Below are positions 1 to 6,793 of a stretch of 19,729 nucleotides of DNA, piece after piece. Position numbers and translations under genes: made by a program. Every line of letters starts with the position of its first letter. Within the stretch, counting starts at the first letter, position 1. Source of the DNA: Melioribacteraceae bacterium (GTDB lineage: Bacteria; Bacteroidota; Ignavibacteria; Ignavibacteriales; Melioribacteraceae); the NCBI GenBank assembly GCA_026983755.1, contig JALSTL010000036.1, forward strand, positions 1 through 19,729, in the 5' to 3' direction. The notes beneath the pieces were generated by a model. The model did not search any database. It worked only from the letters and a program-made list of their open reading frames with translations, and was not told the DNA's origin.

Positions 1-1
1 T

Positions 2-160
2 GACAAAATAATGGAAATAGTTCAAACGAATGAAAAATAAAAGGAAGTTAAGTTTAAAAGTCTAAATATAGAAACAGATTACCGCTTTGAAAAAGTGAAA
101 GAAATTAACGCAGATGAATAATTTGAAAGATTGGTAAGTTAGATAAAAAATAAAATGTAA
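2..160 (+). pseudogene. Stop-interrupted 3' remnant of an unidentified gene
   Basis: One reading frame (codons starting at base 2) gives protein-like sequence over its whole length but is broken by in-frame stops at 38-40, 119-121 and 140-142 before a final stop at 158-160. The longest open stretch, 41-118, encodes a charged segment ending KVKEINADE, and the parts on either side of each stop look like a continuation of the same protein. All stops share one frame, so single-base nonsense changes explain the pattern better than frameshifts. No family is recognised and no start lies within the window. It could also be chance coding-like sequence in AT-rich intergenic DNA, since the stretch is short. 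Confidence 0.35.
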
Positions 161-166
161 TATTAA

Positions 167-225
167 CCTTGTAAAAAAAATTTATAGCTTTTGCACAAAA
201 CCATTATATGCTTTCGGTTACAAGG
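167..225. repeat. Inverted repeat with 8-bp arms upstream of the GH144 gene
   Basis: The arm CCTTGTAA at 167-174 is repeated as its reverse complement TTACAAGG at 218-225, with 43 bases between. Just inside, at 189-200, is a short dyad of TTTTG and CAAAA. The repeat lies between the gene remnant and the GH144 start at 339, so it could be a 5'-UTR structure or a regulator site. It has no T-run directly after it, which argues against an intrinsic terminator. An 8-bp match at this spacing can occur by chance. Confidence 0.25.
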
Positions 226-338
226 GTTTCGTGTTTAATGTGAAATAATTTTAACTTTATTTTAATTACATTTTATGTTATTATTTAATACCGGTACAAA
301 ATTAAATTTAATTTTTAAGTGATAGCAAAAAACAAAAG

Positions 339-2300
339 ATGAAAAAATTTATATTAACATATTTTTTAATTATTTTTTTAAGTATATCTAATTTTGCAAA
401 ATATATAAAACCAAATATTATTATCAATAATGAAATATATTTCCGTAACATTTCCACAGCACCAATCAGCAATGGAAATCAAAAAAAATTACTTCCGAAA
501 GTTCCTAAAAACGTAATGGCAAAGGGCTATGAAAAGCATATAGAAATTACATGGTCTCGTAATGTTTATGATAACACCTTTCAATATAAAATTTACAAAT
601 TGATAAATTCCGTTTATACTTTAATAGGCAAAGTTAACTCTAATAATTCCAGTTATATTGATTTTATTGGTGCGAAAGGAATTACGGCGTCATATAAAGT
701 TTCGGCAATCGATAAGGAAAAGAACGAATCCGAAAAAAGTAACGAAGCCGTTGCAACAACAATTAGTATGACCGATAAAGATTTTCTGGATATGGTACAA
801 AAATATACGTTTAAATATTTTTGGCAATATGCACATCCGGTTTCGGGTTTAATTAGAGAAAGAACAGGTTCCGGAAATACTTGTACAATTGGAGGTACGG
901 GTTTTGGAGTAATGGCCATTATTGTGGGAATTGAAAGGGGATTTATTAGCAGAAACCAAGGAGCTGGAAGAATTAAAAAAATTGTTGATTTTTTACAGAA
1001 TAAAGCAGATAAATTTCACGGAGCATTTTCACATTGGATTGATGGAAGTACAGGCAAAGTAATACCGTTTAGTAAATACGATAACGGCGGTGATTTGGTT
1101 GAAACATCTTTTTTAATTCAAGGATTGTTAACTGCCAAACAATATTTTACTAACAATAACAATACGGAAGTAGCAATTAGAAATTTAATTACAAATATTT
1201 GGCAAAATGTTGAATGGGATTGGTACAAACGTTCAACGAACAGTAATTTTTTATATTGGCATTGGTCACCTAATTATAATTGGAAAATGAATTTTAAAGT
1301 TCAAGGCCCTAACGAAACAATGATAACTTATCTGCTTGCCATAGCATCGCCAACACATTCTATTCCTGCAAGTTTATATTATAAAGGTTGGGCAAGTTCT
1401 CCTAAATATAAAAACGGTAAAACATTTTATGGTTACAGGCTTGATGTTGGATGGGATTACGGCGGTCCGTTATTTTTTGCGCACTATTCGTTTTTAGGTT
1501 TCGACCCCAGAAATAAAAAAGATCAATACACTAATTATTTTAAGAACAACAGAAACCACACTTTAATAAATAGAGCATACTGTATTGATAATCCCAAAAA
1601 TTTTTTGGGTTACAACGATAGTACATGGGGGTTAACGGCAAGTGACGATCCTTGGGGATATTTGGCTCACGAACCGAACGGAAATAAAGATAACGGCACT
1701 ATTACTCCATCGGCATCTTTATCTTCATTTCCATATACGCCGGTTGAATCTTTGCAAGCATTGAAAAATTTATATAGAAATTACGGAAATAAAATTTGGT
1801 CGGAATATGGATTTACCGATGCATTCAATCCTCAAAAAAATTGGTATTCCGATAGTTATTTAGCTATAGATCAAGGTCCTATTATTATTATGATTGAAAA
1901 TTACAGGTCCGGATTATTGTGGAAACTTTTTATGAAAAATCCCGAAATACAACCTATGTTAGATTCAATTGGGTTCGTAAAAGATTTAACCGATGTAAAT
2001 GCTAAAAAAAAAAAATTATTAAAAATTTTTCTTCAACAAAATTATCCTAACCCGTTTAATCCGTCAACAACAATACAATATACAATACCATCAGAGACGT
2101 TGCATGCAACCTTTCAATATGTGCAATTAAAAATTTACGATGTTCTTGGTAAAGAGATTACAACATTAGTAAATGAACGAAAAAAACCCGGTAGTTACAA
2201 AATAAATTTTAATGCGGAAAATCTTGCAAACGGCGTTTATTATTATCGTTTAACAAGAGGGGAAAACTCAATAACAAAAAAAATGATTATACTAAAATGA
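339..2300 (+). CDS. T9SS-exported GH144-type endo-beta-1,2-glucanase (PF10091 glucoamylase-like family)
   Basis: This is a probable surface endo-glucanase. Residues 1-20 are a signal peptide (lysines, then a hydrophobic core). Residues about 52-142 look like a fibronectin type III domain. Residues about 147-545 match the PF10091/GH144 (alpha/alpha)6-barrel family: GGTGFGVMA near 185, WHWSPNYNW, NETMITYLLAIASPTH ending near 340, HYSFLGFDPR at 382-391, TASDDPWGY from 433 and GPIIIMIEN from 513. Residues about 563-653 are a T9SS type A sorting domain with QNYPNPFNPSTTIQY, which predicts export across the outer membrane and attachment to the surface. Characterised GH144 enzymes cleave beta-1,2-glucan; the linkage used here is inferred from family. 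The next gene starts 21 bases downstream, so it probably heads the sensor operon. A run of 12 A at 2004-2015 separates the catalytic and sorting domains. Confidence 0.85.
   Translation: MKKFILTYFLIIFLSISNFAKYIKPNIIINNEIYFRNISTAPISNGNQKKLLPKVPKNVMAKGYEKHIEITWSRNVYDNTFQYKIYKLINSVYTLIGKVNSNNSSYIDFIGAKGITASYKVSAIDKEKNESEKSNEAVATTISMTDKDFLDMVQKYTFKYFWQYAHPVSGLIRERTGSGNTCTIGGTGFGVMAIIVGIERGFISRNQGAGRIKKIVDFLQNKADKFHGAFSHWIDGSTGKVIPFSKYDNGGDLVETSFLIQGLLTAKQYFTNNNNTEVAIRNLITNIWQNVEWDWYKRSTNSNFLYWHWSPNYNWKMNFKVQGPNETMITYLLAIASPTHSIPASLYYKGWASSPKYKNGKTFYGYRLDVGWDYGGPLFFAHYSFLGFDPRNKKDQYTNYFKNNRNHTLINRAYCIDNPKNFLGYNDSTWGLTASDDPWGYLAHEPNGNKDNGTITPSASLSSFPYTPVESLQALKNLYRNYGNKIWSEYGFTDAFNPQKNWYSDSYLAIDQGPIIIMIENYRSGLLWKLFMKNPEIQPMLDSIGFVKDLTDVNAKKKKLLKIFLQQNYPNPFNPSTTIQYTIPSETLHATFQYVQLKIYDVLGKEITTLVNERKKPGSYKINFNAENLANGVYYYRLTRGENSITKKMIILK
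2004..2015 (+). repeat. A12 homopolymer inside the GH144 gene, at the domain boundary
   Basis: Twelve consecutive A encode K556-K559, directly between the catalytic domain and the T9SS sorting domain. Reading the sequence with 11 A gives a stop three codons after the tract (AAT TAT TAA); with 13 A a stop comes 12 codons after the tract. Either slip would yield an intact enzyme without its export and anchoring signal. Confidence 0.6.
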
Positions 2301-2321
2301 TTTTAAGAACAAACAATTTAT

Positions 2322-3650
2322 ATGATAAAAATATTTGAAAAATATTTACCTAACCACATAATTCAACAGCTATTATTCGTAATTGTGATTATGATTTTGT
2401 TTTTGCTGATTATTTTACCAAATTTTTTTAATGAAAAAATAAAAACTAAAGAAGTAACTATTACTTATGCGGATAATATATCGGAAGCACATAAAATTAT
2501 AATAGATAAATTTAATAAACAATTCAAAGGTAAAATAAAAGTAGAAACCATTAATTTGCCTTTTACAAAGTTCAGTACTAACGAACGTAAAGAACTTTTG
2601 GCTCGATCATTACGAAGCAAAAGTGATAAAATTGATATCTTTACTGTGGATATTATTTGGGTTGCACGTTTTGCAAAATGGTGTCAACCGTTCAATAAAA
2701 AAGATTTAAACGGTATTGAAAATAATTTGCTAAAGTATTCGATGGCATCTTGTTATTATCAAAACCGGCCTGTTGCTTTGCCACTTTATATAGATATTGC
2801 TTTAATGTATTATCGCAAAGATATTTTAAGTAAGTTACCCAACTATTCTGCAATAAAAAAAGAATTGGATGCTTCCATAACTTGGGAAAATTTTATTAAG
2901 TTAAGTAATCAATTTAAAAAATCCGGTAAACCTTTTTACATTTTTCAAGCGGATAATTACGAAGGGCTTCTTTGTAGTTTAACCGAATTAATCAGGAATA
3001 AATCCCCTAAATTATTCGGGAAGAAAATAAATTTTCAGAATAAAGTTACGGAAAATGCATTGCAGTTGCTAGTTGATTTGGTTCACAAGTATAAAATCTC
3101 TCCAAAAGAAGTTGTAAATTTTAAAGAAAATAATTCGTGGGAATATTTTATTCAAAAAAACGGTTTGTTTCTAAGGGGTTGGCCGGGTTTTATTAGAGAT
3201 AAAAAGAAAATGTTAAAAGAACATCATATCGAAAATTTAATTGTAAAAGTGCCGTTGCCACACCTTAAAGGTACCAAACCGGTATCGGTATTCGGAGGTT
3301 GGAATTTTATGATTTCCAAATTCAGTAAACATAAAAAAGAAGCGTTGAGTTTTATCAAATTTTTTTTGAAAGAAGATTCACAAAAAATATTGTATTATAA
3401 AGGGGGATTTTTACCTGTAATTAAATCACTATATATGGATAAAAATTTTCTTGAAAAAAATCCCGATATTCTTTTTTATAAATCTTTGTTGAAAAGAGGA
3501 GTAAACAGACCTTTGATGAAAAACTATACCAAAATATCAGATATATTTTCATATTATTCTAACAAAGCTATAAAAGGCGATATGAGTGTTAAAGAAGCAT
3601 TAAAATATGCAACTAAAAATATTTATTCGGAATCATTTATTATTAAATAA
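2322..3650 (+). CDS. Membrane-anchored extracellular solute-binding protein (family 1 type), probable sensor subunit
   Basis: The 442-residue protein has one N-terminal hydrophobic segment (about residues 17-38) and no lipobox cysteine, so it is probably held in the inner membrane facing the periplasm or released by a signal peptidase. The rest resembles family 1 sugar-binding proteins: the opening strand VTITYADN followed by a helix ending DKFNKQF, the DIFTVDIIWVARFAKW segment, PVALPLYIDIALMYYRKDIL, a GWPGF motif, and the FGGWNFMISKFSKHKKEALSFIKF block typical of the C-lobe. No ABC permease or ATPase gene is present. The gene instead lies 6 bases from a histidine kinase and 1.5 kb from a sigma-54 activator, so a role as ligand receptor for the kinase is more likely than transport. 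The ligand is not visible; beta-gluco-oligosaccharides are inferred from the neighbours. Confidence 0.82.
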   Translation: MIKIFEKYLPNHIIQQLLFVIVIMILFLLIILPNFFNEKIKTKEVTITYADNISEAHKIIIDKFNKQFKGKIKVETINLPFTKFSTNERKELLARSLRSKSDKIDIFTVDIIWVARFAKWCQPFNKKDLNGIENNLLKYSMASCYYQNRPVALPLYIDIALMYYRKDILSKLPNYSAIKKELDASITWENFIKLSNQFKKSGKPFYIFQADNYEGLLCSLTELIRNKSPKLFGKKINFQNKVTENALQLLVDLVHKYKISPKEVVNFKENNSWEYFIQKNGLFLRGWPGFIRDKKKMLKEHHIENLIVKVPLPHLKGTKPVSVFGGWNFMISKFSKHKKEALSFIKFFLKEDSQKILYYKGGFLPVIKSLYMDKNFLEKNPDILFYKSLLKRGVNRPLMKNYTKISDIFSYYSNKAIKGDMSVKEALKYATKNIYSESFIIK

Positions 3651-3656
3651 TTTTTT

Positions 3657-5153
3657 ATGCTGAAAAAAAAGATACAAAATAATTTAAAGAAGTATCATTT
3701 TGAACTAAGGCATATATCCGTTATTCTTTTTATACTGATTCTTTTTCAAATTATTTTTTCATTGGTTCAAAAATCTTCTTTGGAAAACTTTCTTAAAAAA
3801 AACCAAAACTGGTATAAAAAAGAATCGGCAGAAAGAATTTCAAATTTATCCACAACATCATTGGAATTAATGATGGAATACATTCATGTTAATGATCAAA
3901 TTTTGGAAGAATCAAAATCAAAAATTATTGAATCGTTTAATATAATTTTTAGCCAACAACTATTAGAGCAAGATGTTGAGTTAAGTTGTTTGATTGTTTT
4001 CTATAACGATAAACCCTTGGTTATAGACGACGGGAAAGTTTTTTATAAATACTTGAACGGTCAAATACACGAACCGTTAATTATAGAAAATAAATATAAA
4101 GAAGCGGTAAAATTATTTTTGGAAAATATAAATGTATTACAAAACCAAGAACAAATATTCAGTATTCAAAAACCTAAAGAAACATTTCATGTTTTGGTAC
4201 CTTTGGTTCCTCGCGGCGAATTTTTAGGTGTTCTATATATGAAAAATACTCCTAATTTTTCTTTTATTACAAGAGATATTCTATCAGGGTATAATCAAGT
4301 CGCAATTATTTATTCGGTTTTGATTTTGTTAGGCCTAATTGCGATGTTTTTAATTTCCTCGTATTCTGTAAACCAAAGAGATCAAGCCCAAAAGTTACTT
4401 TTTGAAGAACATGAAACTCATCTTAAAGAAAAAATAATGTATGAAAAAGAATCACTTTTTACAAAACGAATTTATCATACACATCATAAAGCGGAAAAAG
4501 TTATGGGCTTTATAAAAGAGGACTTACGGAAATTAGAACAAAAAAATATCAAAACGATAAAAGAAAAATTGTATAAATATGCAAACTTTGTTTCCCGCGT
4601 AATTTATGATATGAAATGGTATGACCCGCCTATTCAAACAATTAGAAATCAAATATTTAAAACAAATATAAATGAAATTATAAAATTTATTATTGATAAC
4701 TTATTTTTAAGAATATCAACTCAAACAAAAGCATTCAAATTCAATTTGGAACTTGATGAAAATTTACCCGTGGTGGAAATAAACGAATACGTTATATGGG
4801 AAATACTTGAACCATTGATACAAAATAGTATTGACCATGGCTCTGTAGAGAATTTATTAATAACAATTTCTACGTTTTATAATAAGCAAAACGGTGAAAC
4901 AACCATTACCATTAGAGATAACGGTGTTGGTATTAAAGAAGAATTACTAACCGAAGATGAAAACGGTATCAAAAAAATATTCATGGAAAATGTATCTACC
5001 AAACCATACGAAAATCAAAATAAAGGATACGGTTGTTATATTGCTTATGAAATGGCTACCAAAAAATGTAAATGGAAATTGGATGTGAAAAATTTAACTT
5101 CCGGTGGCTGCCAATTCAAACTAACTTTTAAAAATAAAACAATAAACGGATAA
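3657..5153 (+). CDS. Membrane sensor histidine kinase with periplasmic domain
   Basis: The 498-residue protein has two membrane segments (about residues 18-38 and 216-237) enclosing a periplasmic region of about 175 residues. The end of this region (FHVLVPLVPRGEFLGVLYM) looks Cache-like, though this is a weak resemblance. A cytoplasmic helical linker follows. The dimerisation region around residues 270-325 has the histidines H274, H276 and H277 in YHTHHKAEKVMGF and lacks the usual H-E/D-x-x-N/T-P pattern, so the phosphoacceptor is uncertain. The ATPase domain is convincing: N box with N390 in EPLIQNSIDHG, G1 with D421 in DNGVGI, and G2 as NKGYGCYIAYE. It sits between the binding protein and the response regulator (3-base gap) and most likely converts the binding protein's ligand state into phosphorylation of that regulator. 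Confidence 0.88.
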   Translation: MLKKKIQNNLKKYHFELRHISVILFILILFQIIFSLVQKSSLENFLKKNQNWYKKESAERISNLSTTSLELMMEYIHVNDQILEESKSKIIESFNIIFSQQLLEQDVELSCLIVFYNDKPLVIDDGKVFYKYLNGQIHEPLIIENKYKEAVKLFLENINVLQNQEQIFSIQKPKETFHVLVPLVPRGEFLGVLYMKNTPNFSFITRDILSGYNQVAIIYSVLILLGLIAMFLISSYSVNQRDQAQKLLFEEHETHLKEKIMYEKESLFTKRIYHTHHKAEKVMGFIKEDLRKLEQKNIKTIKEKLYKYANFVSRVIYDMKWYDPPIQTIRNQIFKTNINEIIKFIIDNLFLRISTQTKAFKFNLELDENLPVVEINEYVIWEILEPLIQNSIDHGSVENLLITISTFYNKQNGETTITIRDNGVGIKEELLTEDENGIKKIFMENVSTKPYENQNKGYGCYIAYEMATKKCKWKLDVKNLTSGGCQFKLTFKNKTING

Positions 5154-5156
5154 AAA

Positions 5157-6614
5157 ATGACGGAAGAAACCAATATAAAAATATTACTGATAGAAGATGA
5201 AGAATTTGATGTTAAACGTATAAAAAAAACACTTAAACCTTTTGAAAATAAAATACAAATTAAAGAAGTTGTCTCCAATGGTGCAGATGCAATTCGAATA
5301 TTAAAATCGAATTCCGATTACTTTAGCATTGTAATAATGGATTTTCAAATTGCCGGAGGAATAAAAGGGGAAGATTTAATTAGAAAAATTAAAGATATCG
5401 ATTCAACAATTCAAATAATTGTGATAACCAAATTAACTATAAATATTACCGACTTTAAATTTGCCAACAGACTAATGGAAGCCGGAGCGTTTTGGTATTG
5501 TACAAAATATCCGGGTGATATTGAAAACTATATATATCAACCCACTGATTTTGTTTTGTCAATTTTCAATGCCAATGAAAATAGAATATTAAAAAAACAA
5601 ACTTTTGCTTCAAATAAAAAATTATCGCAACATATAAAAACCATATTGGAGCAAAAAAAAATTATTGGTGAATCCGACCAAATACAAAAATTAAAAAAAC
5701 AAATTGAAAAGCTTGCACAAAGCAATGTAAATGTTCTTATAGACGGTGCTTCCGGAACAGGGAAAGAACTTGTTGCATACCATATTCATTATAAAGGTAA
5801 GCGTAAATTTGAAAAATTTATAAGAATTAATTGCGGTAGTTTACCGAACGATTTGATTGAAAGTGAACTTTTCGGATACACAAAAGGCTCTTTTACCGGA
5901 GCTGCAAAAGAAAAAAAAGGTTTGTTCGAAATTGCACACAACGGAACAATTTTTTTAGATGAAATATCCGAACTACCACTTTCTGCCCAAGTTAAACTTT
6001 TACGAGTTATTCAAGATGGCGAAATTGAGAAAATTGGACGTACCGACGTTGTAAAGGTGAATGTTAGAATCATTGCCGCAACAAATATTAATTTGGAAGA
6101 AAAAGTTGAAAGTAAACTGTTTAGAGAAGATTTATATTATAGACTAAATGTTGCACGGCTCCATATCTCTTCATTAAAAGACAGAGCGGAAGATATTCCG
6201 CTTTTAATAAATTACTTTGTAAATAACTATTGCAAAGATATGGGAATTTCCATTCCCGTTTTTAATGAAAGAGCAATTTCGTATTTGAAAAATTATAATT
6301 GGCGGGGTAATGTTAGAGAATTAAAAAATGTTATTCAACGTTTACTATTATCAAACGAACAAAATTTTATAACTGAAGAAATGGTAAAAAATTCTTTGCT
6401 CGATCGATTAAGTTACAACGGAAATTCTAACAATATATTTAATTTCAGTCGTATTAATGAGGTAGTTACTCTAAAAGATATGGAAAAAAAATTTAGGAAA
6501 GAATACTTCATTTTTATACGTCGCAATTCGGTTTCGGATGCACAAGCTGCAGAAAAATTAGGTTTGGCTCCTCCTAATTATTATAGGATGTGTAAAGAGT
6601 TAGGATTGAAATAA
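5157..6614 (+). CDS. Sigma-54-dependent response regulator (NtrC type)
   Basis: This is a 485-residue cytoplasmic transcription activator. Residues 1-125 are a receiver domain with the acidic pocket around D14 (LLIEDEE), probable phosphoacceptor D62 (VIMDFQ), a VITK strand and a conserved lysine in CTKYP. Residues about 176-405 are an AAA+ sigma-54 interaction domain: Walker A GASGTGKE starting at 197, the sigma-54 contact loop GSFTGA at 244-249 (canonical GAFTGA), Walker B IFLDE with D268-E269, and the RxDLYYRLN arginine-finger region. The last 40 residues contain a Fis-type helix-turn-helix (SDAQAAEKLGLAPPNYYRMCKELGL). It overlaps no neighbour, lies 3 bases after the kinase and is immediately upstream of a -24/-12 promoter at 6730, which it probably activates. 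Confidence 0.93.
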   Translation: MTEETNIKILLIEDEEFDVKRIKKTLKPFENKIQIKEVVSNGADAIRILKSNSDYFSIVIMDFQIAGGIKGEDLIRKIKDIDSTIQIIVITKLTINITDFKFANRLMEAGAFWYCTKYPGDIENYIYQPTDFVLSIFNANENRILKKQTFASNKKLSQHIKTILEQKKIIGESDQIQKLKKQIEKLAQSNVNVLIDGASGTGKELVAYHIHYKGKRKFEKFIRINCGSLPNDLIESELFGYTKGSFTGAAKEKKGLFEIAHNGTIFLDEISELPLSAQVKLLRVIQDGEIEKIGRTDVVKVNVRIIAATNINLEEKVESKLFREDLYYRLNVARLHISSLKDRAEDIPLLINYFVNNYCKDMGISIPVFNERAISYLKNYNWRGNVRELKNVIQRLLLSNEQNFITEEMVKNSLLDRLSYNGNSNNIFNFSRINEVVTLKDMEKKFRKEYFIFIRRNSVSDAQAAEKLGLAPPNYYRMCKELGLK

Positions 6615-6641
6615 TAGCTTATAAAAATTTTAATTATTAAA

Positions 6642-6662
6642 ATGATAATGAATTGTTATCAT
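6642..6662. promoter_or_regulatory. Near-perfect 21-bp palindrome, candidate upstream activating site
   Basis: Arms ATGATAA (6642-6648) and TTATCAT (6656-6662) are exact reverse complements, and the central AAT at 6651-6653 is also symmetric, so 8 of 10 base pairs about the centre (6652) match. The centre lies about 104 bases upstream of the start point predicted from the -24/-12 element, within the usual distance for binding sites of NtrC-type activators. It could alternatively be a weak AT-rich hairpin after the regulator gene. Confidence 0.5.
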
Positions 6663-6729
6663 AATAATAATTTATTGCAAATTCTTTTTTCTTTTTTTAT
6701 CGATTTACTTCAATAATCCCTTTCCTCCA

Positions 6730-6745
6730 TGGCATAGTAATTGCT
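6730..6745 (+). promoter_or_regulatory. Sigma-54 (-24/-12) promoter of the GH3 gene
   Basis: The 16 bases TGGCATAGTAATTGCT match the sigma-54 consensus TGGCAY-N5-TTGCW at every defined position, with GG at 6731-6732 and GC at 6743-6744 at the required 10-base spacing. Transcription would start near 6756, giving a leader of about 38 bases before the GH3 ATG at 6794. The element is intergenic, on the correct strand, and directly follows a sigma-54 activator gene. Confidence 0.8.
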
Positions 6746-6793
6746 AATTTTTCTAATTATAAACTTATATATTAAACTTAAATATTAAATATA

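Noticed and set aside
2..160. Stop-codon reassignment (TAA/TAG read as an amino acid)
   Set aside because: All other genes end normally at TAA, TAG or TGA and contain no internal stops, so local gene decay is the simpler explanation.
161..338. Sigma-54 promoter upstream of the GH144 operon
   Set aside because: None of the GG pairs in this stretch has a GC ten bases downstream, so the sensor operon probably uses another sigma factor.
5045..5278. Minus-strand open frame across the kinase/regulator junction
   Set aside because: It overlaps the conserved kinase C-terminus and the receiver domain and encodes nothing recognisable.
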